A stretch of DNA of 64,000 nt from Hyphomonas sp. (GTDB taxonomy: Bacteria; Pseudomonadota; Alphaproteobacteria; Caulobacterales; Hyphomonadaceae): NCBI RefSeq assembly GCF_013823385.1, contig NZ_PNMA01000001.1, positions 1 to 64,000 on the forward strand, written 5' to 3'. The position numbers were made by a program, and so were the translations under genes. A model generated the notes under the pieces. It made no database searches, was not told where the DNA came from, and saw nothing but the letters and a program-made list of their open reading frames with translations. Positions 38,955 to 47,090 of the stretch are shown here, piece by piece; position 1 is the stretch's first letter; every line of letters begins with the position of its first letter.

Positions 38955-40253
38955 TTAGCCTTTCTTGCCGGATTCGCGCACGGCGATGGCATCCACCACC
39001 TTGAAGGCGCGCGGCACCTGATATTGAGCGAGGTTCTCGCGGCAGGCTGCCAGGATGGCGCTGCGCGTTGTGGCCGGATCAAGTCCCGGCTCGATCACCA
39101 CATCGGCCGCCACCAGCTGGCCGCTGATCGGATTGGACACGCCATAGACATGCGCTTCCACCACGCCGGGCTGCTTCAGCAGAAACTGCTCCACCATCAG
39201 CGGATAGACCTTGGAGCCTGCCACATTGATCGTGCTGTCGTCCCGGCCCACGATGAAGGCGCGGTCACCGCGTATCTCCACGCGGTCGGCCGTCGCCAGC
39301 CAGCCATCGTCGAGGCGGGGCTGGGCCGTGTCGGAAACATAGCCGCCCATGGCGTTGGGCGTGCGGATATGCAGGAAGCCGTCGCGCACGCGCATCGTCA
39401 CGCCCTGCGTTTCGGTGTCCAGCCATTCGGCAGGGAAACCTTCGCGCCCATCGTGTACGGAGAATACGACACCCGCCTCGGTCGAGGCATAGATATGCGT
39501 TACCCGCGCGTCAGGGAACGCCTTGCGGATCCGGTCGAGCGTCGACTGGTCCGCCGCCTCGCCGCCCAGGGTAATCTGGCGCAGGCTCAGATCGCCGGGG
39601 CGCACCACCATGAGGAAGGCGCGCCAGAAGGTCGGCGTGGCTGAAATCTGGGTAACGCCATTGGCCTTCGCCGCTTCAAGAAAGCCCGCGGGCGTGCGCT
39701 CGTCGGGCGCCACAACCACGCCGCGCCCAACCACGGCGGTCAGCTGCACCTGAACGCCGGCAAAGCCGGTTGGCTGATAGGTGAGAAGCCATTTGGCGCC
39801 GCGATTGCCCGGGTGCATGGCCGCTTTGGCGCGGCTCATCAGGGCGCTGAGGCTGTGGGAAGCGATCTTCGGCGCGCCGGTCGTGCCCGAGGTCATCATG
39901 AAGATGCGCGCCGTGGCGGCCTCGGCCGGCGTCTCACCGGTCAGTCTGTCTTCGGCCGACACGATCATCTGCACACCGAATTTCTTCACCACGGCATCGA
40001 TATGTGCCTCGGGAAGGTTGGTGTGGGCGATGAAAAGGTCCGCGCCCGTGCGGCTGGCCGCATCGATGGCGCGGAGAATGTGGAACGGGTCGTCAGACCG
40101 CACCATCAAACGCGAAACGTCCGCTTCGCTCATCGCGGCCACCAGGGTCTCCGCCGCGCGGGCGAGATCCCCGCGGCTCAGCATGCCGCGAGCATTTGCG
40201 ATCAGCGGGGCGGTGTCACTCGTGTCGAGTCCGAAGGCGCCGGCAGCAATCAT
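38955..40253 (-). CDS. AMP-forming acyl/amino-acid ligase, short form
   Basis: A 432-residue adenylate-forming enzyme (ANL superfamily), shorter at its N-terminus than the usual 500-550 residues. Core motifs: A3 TSGTTGAP at 121-128, A5 YASTEAG at 255-261, A7 DGWLATADR with Asp323, A8 VGRDDSTINVAGSKVYP with Arg337, and the A10 lysine as Lys430 in ESGKKG at the very end. So it should be catalytically competent for adenylation and thioester transfer. The carrier protein gene just upstream overlaps it by four bases and is its probable acceptor, as DltA is to DltC. Substrate pocket cannot be read reliably. Confidence 0.85.
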   Translation of the reverse strand: MIAAGAFGLDTSDTAPLIANARGMLSRGDLARAAETLVAAMSEADVSRLMVRSDDPFHILRAIDAASRTGADLFIAHTNLPEAHIDAVVKKFGVQMIVSAEDRLTGETPAEAATARIFMMTSGTTGAPKIASHSLSALMSRAKAAMHPGNRGAKWLLTYQPTGFAGVQVQLTAVVGRGVVVAPDERTPAGFLEAAKANGVTQISATPTFWRAFLMVVRPGDLSLRQITLGGEAADQSTLDRIRKAFPDARVTHIYASTEAGVVFSVHDGREGFPAEWLDTETQGVTMRVRDGFLHIRTPNAMGGYVSDTAQPRLDDGWLATADRVEIRGDRAFIVGRDDSTINVAGSKVYPLMVEQFLLKQPGVVEAHVYGVSNPISGQLVAADVVIEPGLDPATTRSAILAACRENLAQYQVPRAFKVVDAIAVRESGKKG

Positions 40254-40495
40254 TTTGCGTAGAGCTTTGCAAGTTCGCCGACGGTGCGGAATTCGATGAA
40301 GCCTTCTGCGAAGGGATCATGGCCGACCACATCTTCCAGCTCGCGCACCAGCATGGCGAGGTCGAGCGAGTCGATGCTGATCGCGCCGCCCAGCAGTTCT
40401 GTCTCGGGCTCGATGGTTGCGGCCTTCACGCCTTTGTCTTCCAGCATGCGCTGAACGATCGAGGTGATGTGTTCGAGAACCTGTGCTTCGGTCAT
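40250..40495 (-). CDS. Acyl/aminoacyl carrier protein
   Basis: An 81-residue carrier protein with the phosphopantetheine attachment serine Ser43 in AISIDSLDLAMLV and an acidic four-helix pattern. The genuine FabF-associated acpP is usually DSLDxVEL with GxDSL; here SIDSLDLA suggests a specialised DltC-like carrier. Start MTEAQVLEH at 40495 overlaps the SGNH gene stop by four bases, and its own stop overlaps the ligase start by four bases (ATGA both), so expression of ligase, carrier and SGNH protein is coupled. Confidence 0.88.
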   Translation of the reverse strand: MTEAQVLEHITSIVQRMLEDKGVKAATIEPETELLGGAISIDSLDLAMLVRELEDVVGHDPFAEGFIEFRTVGELAKLYAK

Positions 40496-41580
40496 GGGTG
40501 TGTCTCCTTGGAAGATTGTGAGGGTTGGCTGTCGCACATCGCGTCTTCGCCAAATTGGGTGAGAATGTCATCCGCCAGCATCTTGGAACGGATCGGGCGG
40601 CCGTTTTCGTTGAGGTGATAAACGGTGTCAAAGTGCAGCTTCTTGTCGAACCGGAAGCCGCTGGCCGGGCGCGGGATCAGAAATTCCGGCACGGCAGCCA
40701 TCTCCGCATTCAGCCGGTCGATCTCCTTGCTGTGGCGGTCATAGAAATCGTCCAGCAGGGGTGTCCAGGAAATCATCACGCGCACGCCGCGTGCATTCAT
40801 GTCGCGAACGAATTGCTGCATCATCGGAATGACTTCCTGATCCATCGGGATGTTGGAAATGTCCATCGCATCAATCGGCTCATGCGGCCAGTTAACGCCC
40901 AGATGGCCGGCGAGGTCGCCATTGCGTGTGAAGTTGCGCGCGCTCTCGATATCGAGAATATCAACCTCAGTCCACGGCGTATCTGGTTCAGCGCCCAGCA
41001 TGTAGGTAAAGTTGTCATACGTCTCACCCATTATGCGCAGCACCTTTTGCTGGGCAATGAAGGGAAACCGGCTGACCGCCGAGAGCTTCTGATAGGGCGT
41101 CAGGAATTTGAATACGCGCGGATTTGCCTTGGAAACCGTCAGCAGGTCGGTATTCGTTCCGTTCACAGACTTGTAGTAGCTGTCATACTCCCAGGCGATG
41201 ACAACGAGATCGCCCGGCTTGAGATAGGGTTTCACCTCCTCCAGCATGAAGCGCACGCCGAAATAGCCGTTCATGCCCATATTGATCACCGGGCAGTGGG
41301 TGGCCTCTTCGATGATCGTGCTGTCGGTGCCGTAGGAAACGTTGGAGCCGCCCACCAGCACGATCTTCTTGGGAACATCCACCTCCAGCAGATCGTGCTT
41401 CAGATTGGATGCCTGGGCATAGTCGCCATCATCGGGCACCAGAACCGCAATCGCCACAGTCGTTGCGAACGCGGCCGCGAGCAGGAGAACGACCGGCAGG
41501 AAAAATCCGATCACGCCGAAGCGGCTTGGCTTTGCCTCGCCGGCTTCCGTCTGCTGAGGGGAGGGGGGGGCGGTATCCAT
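40492..41580 (-). CDS. Membrane-anchored SGNH-like (DltD/AlgJ-like) protein
   Basis: A 362-residue protein with one N-terminal membrane helix (about 21-48) and a periplasmic SGNH-like domain. Block I reads KIVLVGGSNVSYGTDS with nucleophile-candidate Ser79; block V reads DTVYHLNENG with Asp318 and His322. Overall form resembles DltD and alginate AlgJ/AlgX proteins that partner an MBOAT acyltransferase to place an acyl group on an extracytoplasmic acceptor. One base separates it from the MBOAT gene upstream. The start at 41580 avoids a 26-residue extension lying inside the MBOAT gene. Confidence 0.78.
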   Translation of the reverse strand: MDTAPPSPQQTEAGEAKPSRFGVIGFFLPVVLLLAAAFATTVAIAVLVPDDGDYAQASNLKHDLLEVDVPKKIVLVGGSNVSYGTDSTIIEEATHCPVINMGMNGYFGVRFMLEEVKPYLKPGDLVVIAWEYDSYYKSVNGTNTDLLTVSKANPRVFKFLTPYQKLSAVSRFPFIAQQKVLRIMGETYDNFTYMLGAEPDTPWTEVDILDIESARNFTRNGDLAGHLGVNWPHEPIDAMDISNIPMDQEVIPMMQQFVRDMNARGVRVMISWTPLLDDFYDRHSKEIDRLNAEMAAVPEFLIPRPASGFRFDKKLHFDTVYHLNENGRPIRSKMLADDILTQFGEDAMCDSQPSQSSKETHP

Positions 41581-41581
41581 A

Positions 41582-43051
41582 TCAGAACCTGAAGTAGATG
41601 AAGGCAATTTGGGAACCATAGAAGGCGCCGAGCAGAACCACGGCAAGCGTGCCCACATAGTAGAGGCTCCAGCGCATCCAGACCGGGCGGCTGTCTATGG
41701 CCTCGCGCATGTTGATCCGCCCCTGCAGCACTTCGGCGCCCATCACCACGGCAATGCCGATCAGCACCAGGAAGAACTCGTTGCGGTTTGCGCCGACAAC
41801 CGACAGCATATTGTCCTTGAACTGGCCCCAGCCGGTGCCGAGGCTGCCCACCATGTGCAGGGCGTCCTCCATCGTGGCGGCCCGGAAGAAGATGTAGGCA
41901 AAGCACACCAGCGAGAAGGTCACGGTAATCTTCAGTGCCCGGTAGAGGTTTGGCCGGTCATTCAGCTTCACGGCGCGGGCAAAATTGTTCCAGCGCTTCT
42001 GAAGCAGCAGGGACACCACAATATATCCGCCATGCAGCGCGCCCCAGACCACATAGGTCCATGCCGCGCCATGCCACAGCCCGCTCACCACGAAGGTGAT
42101 GAACATGCCGTAGAGCATCAAGGTGAAGAACTTGATCTTGAACGTCTTCTGGCGGGTGATTGGCGTAAAGATATAGTCCGTCAGCCATGAGGTCAGCGAG
42201 ATGTGCCAGCGCTTCCAGAAGTCCTGGATGGAAGTGGCAAAATAGGGCCGGTTGAAGTTCTGCGTCAGCTTGTAGCCAAAGATCAGGGCAATGCCGAGGG
42301 CGATGTCGGTATAGCCGGAGAAGTCGCAGTAAAGCTGGAAGGCATAAAGCCAGGTCGCAAAGGCGATCTGCACGCCATTGGCCGCGTCGGGATTGTCATA
42401 GATGGCGTTGACGAAGGGCGCGATCCGGTCGGCCACGAACACCTTCTTGAATACGCCCCACAGGATCAGCTGCAGGCCCAGCATGGCCTGCGTCCGGTCA
42501 AAGGCCGGATGCGCATGGATCTGTGGCAGCAGGTTCTTTGCCCGCTCGATCGGGCCGGCCACCAGCTTGGGGAAGAAGGTCACATACAGCGCAAAGGCGC
42601 CGAACTCGCGCTCGGCCTTCTGCTGGCCGCGGAAGATGTCGACCAGGTAGGAGATGAGCTGGAAGGTATAGAAGGAGATACCGATCGGCAGCAGCCATTG
42701 CAGCTCGGGAACGGGATACTCGACATTCGCCAGGCCGAGGATCGAGCGCAGCGTCTCGTTCAGGAAGGGCGTATATTTGAAAACAACCAGGTTCGCCGTC
42801 AGCAGCACGACGCCCAGCGCCATGATCTTCTGCTTGGCTTTCTTGTCGGGCGCCGCCTCAATCCGTTGGCCAAGCCAGAAGGAAAGGCCCGTCGCCGCCA
42901 GGATCTGCACCAGGAAAATGGGCTCGGCGAGGCCGTAGAAGAAAAGGCTGGCCGCCAGCAGCCAGATCCATCGCGCCCGCACGGGCAGCAGGAAGTGAAC
43001 AACCGTCACCGCCACCAGGAAAATCACAAACTGCGTCGAAATGAACGCCAC
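41582..43051 (-). CDS. MBOAT acyltransferase (AlgI/DltB-like)
   Basis: A 489-residue membrane-bound O-acyltransferase. Signatures: LPIGISFYTFQLISYLVDI at about 121-139, FFPKLVAGPIER at 159-170, FSGYTDIALGIALIFG, NRPYFATSIQDFWKRWHIS (His283) and SGLWHGAAW with the catalytic His327. AlgI and DltB carry acyl groups across the inner membrane from a cytoplasmic donor to a periplasmic acceptor. First gene of a five-gene operon reading toward lower coordinates. A 150-base gap upstream, after gtrA, probably holds its promoter; TAGAAT is visible there near 43070 on the minus strand but without a convincing -35. Confidence 0.93.
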   Translation of the reverse strand: MAFISTQFVIFLVAVTVVHFLLPVRARWIWLLAASLFFYGLAEPIFLVQILAATGLSFWLGQRIEAAPDKKAKQKIMALGVVLLTANLVVFKYTPFLNETLRSILGLANVEYPVPELQWLLPIGISFYTFQLISYLVDIFRGQQKAEREFGAFALYVTFFPKLVAGPIERAKNLLPQIHAHPAFDRTQAMLGLQLILWGVFKKVFVADRIAPFVNAIYDNPDAANGVQIAFATWLYAFQLYCDFSGYTDIALGIALIFGYKLTQNFNRPYFATSIQDFWKRWHISLTSWLTDYIFTPITRQKTFKIKFFTLMLYGMFITFVVSGLWHGAAWTYVVWGALHGGYIVVSLLLQKRWNNFARAVKLNDRPNLYRALKITVTFSLVCFAYIFFRAATMEDALHMVGSLGTGWGQFKDNMLSVVGANRNEFFLVLIGIAVVMGAEVLQGRINMREAIDSRPVWMRWSLYYVGTLAVVLLGAFYGSQIAFIYFRF

Positions 43052-43201
43052 AGCGGCCCACCCTTATTCTACAATCTTACGAGGGTAGCGCCGATGAGAC
43101 GCCCCCAAGGTCCCTTGCAAGTCCAGTGCCGCAAAAGCGGGGTACTGACAATCATAATCCCGAGCCGGCCGCCGATGCGTTCGCGTCTGCCCAATTCCGT
43201 C

Positions 43202-43600
43202 TCAGCGGAAGGTGAACAGCTTGTGGCCGAAGAAGTTGACCACGGCGCCGATGCCGATGCCTGCCAGGTGCGACGCGCCGGGCGCATAATGCCGGTAGGC
43301 TTCCGGCCACCATGGCCCGCTGCTCAGGAAGAGCGCCGCCAGCACGGTCACCACGCCGGCAACAATGTTGACGCCGATAAAGTCGCGGATCTGCAGCCAG
43401 AGCGGCCGGGTCGATCCTTGAAACACCAGGCTGCGGTAAAGAATGAAGCCTGCCACCATGCCGATCACGGTCGCTGCCGTAACGGCGGCTGCGTAGCTCA
43501 TGAACATCGACAGTGGAAACCGGACGATCCAGTTCAGCAGCGCGGCTGAGCCACCCGCCAGCAGAAACCGCACCCGTTCATCCCGCAGCAGTCCGATCAA
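43202..43600 (-). CDS. GtrA-family membrane protein
   Basis: A 132-residue protein with four hydrophobic segments in the GtrA/DPMS3 pattern (RFLLAGGSAALLNWIVRFPL; GMVAGFILYRSLVFQ; GIGAVVNFFGHKLFTFR). GtrA proteins help flip or deliver polyprenyl-phosphate-linked sugars. The start is TTG at 43600, overlapping the UbiA-HAD stop as TTGA; a longer frame inside the upstream gene is not homologous. Context with UbiA and GT87 genes supports a polyprenyl-sugar role. Confidence 0.85.
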   Translation of the reverse strand: MIGLLRDERVRFLLAGGSAALLNWIVRFPLSMFMSYAAAVTAATVIGMVAGFILYRSLVFQGSTRPLWLQIRDFIGVNIVAGVVTVLAALFLSSGPWWPEAYRHYAPGASHLAGIGIGAVVNFFGHKLFTFR

Positions 43601-45072
43601 AGCGGCACCCCGAACCAGGCCAGGAGGAAGCAGATGCCGGCCAGCGCCGCATAGGCAAGGCACACCCTGTCCTTGACCACGAACACCACCGGATCGTCAT
43701 CGAGGTCGCCGCGCTGGCACACCACCCAGATACGGCTGGAGATGAGGAAGATCAGCGGCGGCAACGCCCACAGCCATTCGCCCACCTTGATGAAGCTTTG
43801 CTGGTGCGCGTCCTCGATGATGTAGAGGACCATGATGACCACGGCCGCCACAGAATTGGCAATGCCGGCCGCCAGCACCAGCGGCAGGTCGGACGCGCGA
43901 TAGCCCCGCCCGTTTACCCAGTCGCCGCCCTTTTCGATAACGCGGGCAATCTCGGTGTGGCGCTTTGCAAAGGCCAGCGAGGTAAAGAAGAACATCGCGA
44001 AGACAAACAGCCAGGGCGAGGGCTCTGCGCCCACCGCAACCATGCCGACCACAAGCCGCAGGGTGAAGAGGCTGGCGAGGGTGAAGGCGTCATGGATCAC
44101 CTTGCGCTTCAGCCACAAAGAATAGGTGAGGGTGACGACCACATAGATCAGCACCCATTGCAGCACCGCCAGCCCCGCCAACAGCGCGAGCCCAAGCCCG
44201 GCCACAAAGCAGATCAGCGCGCCGAAGATGCCGGCGGGCAGCGACAGGGCGCCGCTGGCAAACGGCCGGCGCCGTTTGGACCAGTGCTGCCGGTCGTCCT
44301 GCAGATCCCAGATGTCATTGAACACATAGGTCGCCGATGCGGTGAACGAGAGCGCGAAGAAGGCCAGAATCAGGGGAAGGATGGACGACGGCTCGATGAT
44401 CTTGCCCGAAAGCACGGCTGGCACGATCACCAGGACGTTCTTTGCCCACTGGTGCGGGCGCAGGCATTTTATGAAAGCCTTCAGCACGGTGGGGCGCGGA
44501 AGCACCTGAACCACATTGGCGCTCTTGCGCGCCTTGCTGACGGTGCTGCGGGAGGCGCCCACCAGAATGGCGTTGCGCGCGCGTTTCCAGACTTCCAGAT
44601 CCGCCCGGCTGTCGCCGGCATAATCGAAGCCTTCCGGAAAACGCTTCACCAGCGCTTCGGCCTTTGTCTTGCCCTTGAGGTTCACATTGGCTTCGGTTGC
44701 CAGAACTTCAGAGATGAACGGAAACCTTTCCAGGAAGAGTTTTGCCGTCTCGGCATGGGCGGCGGTTGCCAGAACAACCTTCCGGCCCTTGTCCGCCTCC
44801 TGCTGCGCCAGCGCTACCACCTCTTCATTGATGGGCAGGAGTTCCGGATTCAGCGGCACAGCAGCGGCAAGCCGCTCTTTCAGCGTCACCCGGCCTGCCA
44901 TCACCCAGCCAACCAGCCTGAAGATCGCAAAGGGATTGCGGCGCACGAAGGCCAGTGCCTGCTCGATCAGGGAATCGGTGCGGATCAGCGTGCCATCCAG
45001 ATCGAGAACCAGCGGAACGGGATCTGCCCTGTCCAGGGCGGCGGTGGTCACGGAGGTGCCGTTATCGATCAT
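43597..45072 (-). CDS. HAD phosphatase-UbiA prenyltransferase fusion
   Basis: A 491-residue fusion. Residues 18-190 are a HAD-type phosphatase domain: LVLDLDGTLIRTD with Asp24/Asp26, LATAAH, and YAGDSRADLEVW. Residues about 195-491 are a UbiA-type polyprenyl transferase with eight or nine helices and the Mg-binding NDIWDLQDD (N252, D253, D256, D260). Similar fusions resemble decaprenyl-phosphate phosphoribosyltransferases that start the polyprenyl-arabinose/ribose pathway, with the HAD part able to remove the 5'-phosphate. That function is an inference. Start at MIDNGTSV with GGAAGA upstream. Confidence 0.82.
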   Translation of the reverse strand: MIDNGTSVTTAALDRADPVPLVLDLDGTLIRTDSLIEQALAFVRRNPFAIFRLVGWVMAGRVTLKERLAAAVPLNPELLPINEEVVALAQQEADKGRKVVLATAAHAETAKLFLERFPFISEVLATEANVNLKGKTKAEALVKRFPEGFDYAGDSRADLEVWKRARNAILVGASRSTVSKARKSANVVQVLPRPTVLKAFIKCLRPHQWAKNVLVIVPAVLSGKIIEPSSILPLILAFFALSFTASATYVFNDIWDLQDDRQHWSKRRRPFASGALSLPAGIFGALICFVAGLGLALLAGLAVLQWVLIYVVVTLTYSLWLKRKVIHDAFTLASLFTLRLVVGMVAVGAEPSPWLFVFAMFFFTSLAFAKRHTEIARVIEKGGDWVNGRGYRASDLPLVLAAGIANSVAAVVIMVLYIIEDAHQQSFIKVGEWLWALPPLIFLISSRIWVVCQRGDLDDDPVVFVVKDRVCLAYAALAGICFLLAWFGVPL

Positions 45073-45598
45073 GGCTCTGCTATCTTCCTGAGCGTGTAGG
45101 TACTGGCGCCGCAACGGGGTGTGCCAGTGCCGGACGGCTGACCCCCAAGGTTGCATCAAACGCATAAAACAAGGTGAAGGCGGTCAGTTGCTTCAGGCAG
45201 CCGGCCGCGGCGGCCCAAGTGCCGGCCAATCTCCCGGCCGGGCGCGCAAGGCTGAATGGCCCATCTGAATGCATCGTCCACCCTCTCGGTATTCGCCCGC
45301 TGCCTCTTGGTCCCCGAAGGCAACGGTAATCCGCGACTGTTACAGCAATTAATGTGCCAGCCGGAGCAGGGGATTAAGCATTCGCCGCAGAAATCCGGTT
45401 CACCTGCTCCCGAATGCGGCAGCATCGGCCTTCGGGGCGCCTTCCCCGGCGTCATAATCAGGCACTGCATATCCGGTGAAGCTGGCGTGGACAGGGCCTT
45501 GTGCCTGTGACATAAGCCGCCGCTTCAGGCAGGATCAGCAGGCTCCGGGCGCGCATTCTGGCGTGCGCCGCGCCGCCCAATAGACGGAAGAATGTCCC
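45073..45598. other. 526-base divergent intergenic region upstream of tig
   Basis: No gene recognised. It separates the HAD-UbiA gene (minus) from tig (plus). A possible folded RNA lies at 45363-45417: GGAGCAGG (45363-45370) pairs with CCTGCTCC (45403-45410), and GCATTCG (45378-45384) pairs with CGAATGC (45411-45417), an interleaved, pseudoknot-like arrangement. tig has GGAAG nine bases before its ATG. I could not assign promoters. Confidence 0.5.
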
Positions 45599-46936
45599 AT
45601 GGAAGTGACACAGACCAAGGCAGAAGGTCTTAGCCGCACCTTTGCGGTCAAGGTGCCGGTCAGCGAGCTGCAGGCGAAACTCGATGCCCGCATCGAGGAA
45701 GTGCGCCCGCAAATGCGCCTCAAGGGCTTCCGCCCTGGCAAGGTGCCCGCATCCCATGTGCGCCAGATGTATGGCCGCGACCTCATGGGCGAAGTGATCG
45801 ACAAGCTGGTCAACGAAACCAACCAGAAGGCCCTCGAGGAAAATTCGCTGCGCCCCGCTGGCCAGCCGAATGTCGAGATGGAAGCTGACATCGAGAAAGT
45901 TGTCACCGGCCAGGCCGACCTGTCCTACAACATGCACGTTGACGTGATGCCGGAATTCACCCCGGTGGACGTCTCCACCCTCACCATCGAGCGGCCGGTT
46001 GCCGAGATCGCTGACGAGCAGATTGACGAAGCGCTCAAGCGCATCGCCGAGCAGAACACCAAGTTCGAAGCCCGCCCGGAAGGTGAAGTCTCCCAGGACG
46101 GCGACGCCGTGATCGTGGATTTCGTCGGCAAGATCGACGGCGTGGCCTTTGATGGCGGCACCGCTGAGCAGCAGGCCGTTGTTCTCGGCTCCAACCGCTT
46201 CATCCCCGGCTTCGAAGAGCAACTCTTCGGCGTCAAGGCCGGCGACGAGAAGGAGCTGAACGTCTCCTTCCCGGAAGACTACCCGTCCGCAGACCTCGCC
46301 GGCAAAGCGGCCGTGTTTGAAACCAAGGTCCACGAAGTCCGCGCCCCGCAGACTCCGGAAATCGACGACGAGTTCGCTAAAGGCCTCGGCCTTGAAAGCC
46401 TCGAACAGCTGCGCGGCCTGGTCAAAGACCAGCTGCAGAACGAGCACAACGCCGCCTCGCGCTCGAAGGCCAAGCGCAACCTGCTCGACAAGCTCGACGC
46501 CGCCCATGATTTCGACCTGCCGCCCGGCATGGTGAACATGGAATTCGACCAGATCTGGCAACAGCTGCAGCGTGAAATGGATGCTGGCCGCGTCTCCGAC
46601 GAGGAGAAGGCGAAGCCGGAAGACGAGCTCAAGGCCGAATACCGCAAGATCGCCGAGCGCCGCGTGCGCCTTGGCCTCGTGCTGGCAGAAGTCGGCCGTC
46701 TGGCAGACGTGCGCATCTCCGAGGCGGAAGTGAACCAGGCCCTCATCCGCGAAGCCCGCCAGTATCCTGGCCAGGAGCGGGAAGTGGTCCAGTTCTTCCA
46801 GAAGAATCCCGGCGCCATGGCCCAGCTGCGCGCCCCGATCTATGAGGATAAGGTCGTCGACCACATTCTCGAGACGGCAAAAGTTGAGGATAAGACAGTC
46901 ACCCGCGAGGAACTGTTCAAGGAAGACGAAGAGTAA
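45599..46936 (+). CDS. tig: Trigger factor
   Basis: A 445-residue ribosome-associated chaperone and prolyl isomerase. N-terminal ribosome-binding signature KGFRPGKVP at 42-50; PPIase domain about 155-245 (GDAVIVDFVGKIDGVAFDGG, PGFEEQLFGVKAGDEKELNV); C-terminal substrate-binding arms to the end. Normal length and single-copy. Followed by a strong terminator. Start MEVTQTKAEG is the usual N-terminus. Confidence 0.97.
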   Translation: MEVTQTKAEGLSRTFAVKVPVSELQAKLDARIEEVRPQMRLKGFRPGKVPASHVRQMYGRDLMGEVIDKLVNETNQKALEENSLRPAGQPNVEMEADIEKVVTGQADLSYNMHVDVMPEFTPVDVSTLTIERPVAEIADEQIDEALKRIAEQNTKFEARPEGEVSQDGDAVIVDFVGKIDGVAFDGGTAEQQAVVLGSNRFIPGFEEQLFGVKAGDEKELNVSFPEDYPSADLAGKAAVFETKVHEVRAPQTPEIDDEFAKGLGLESLEQLRGLVKDQLQNEHNAASRSKAKRNLLDKLDAAHDFDLPPGMVNMEFDQIWQQLQREMDAGRVSDEEKAKPEDELKAEYRKIAERRVRLGLVLAEVGRLADVRISEAEVNQALIREARQYPGQEREVVQFFQKNPGAMAQLRAPIYEDKVVDHILETAKVEDKTVTREELFKEDEE

Positions 46937-46962
46937 TCCTTTTCCTTACAAGGCATTCCAAG

Positions 46963-46995
46963 CCGGCCGGTCGAAAGACCGGCCGGTTTTGTTTT
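46963..46995 (+). terminator. Rho-independent terminator after tig
   Basis: A perfect 10-base-pair stem CCGGCCGGTC / GACCGGCCGG with a GAAA tetraloop, followed by TTTTGTTTT, 26 bases after the tig stop. Confidence 0.95.
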
Positions 46996-47025
46996 ACGCG
47001 GGGTTCTTTCAGTCCGGTCATTTTG

Positions 47026-47041
47026 GTAAACGGCTGTTAAC
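47026..47041 (+). promoter_or_regulatory. CtrA-like box upstream of DUF2336 gene
   Basis: GTAA-N7-TTAAC at 47026-47041 matches the CtrA consensus TTAA-N7-TTAAC at eight of nine fixed positions. A further half-site, ATTAACC, lies at 47082-47088 just before the start codon. The site is 50-65 bases upstream of the gene. CtrA is the master cell-cycle regulator in this group; binding here is inferred only. Confidence 0.5.
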
Positions 47042-47090
47042 CGGCTTCGGAGAGGTTGCCGGTATATTTTGACCGGGATTCCATTAACCT

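Noticed and set aside
42203-43549. 448-codon plus-strand frame across the MBOAT and GtrA genes
   Set aside because: It spans two real genes and an intergenic gap on the other strand and is rich in Gln, Arg and His. No domain.
45280-45420. Cobalamin riboswitch before tig
   Set aside because: Fragments such as CGACTGTTAC and AATCCGG recall B12-box pieces, but the order and spacing of the conserved segments are wrong and no cobalamin gene follows.
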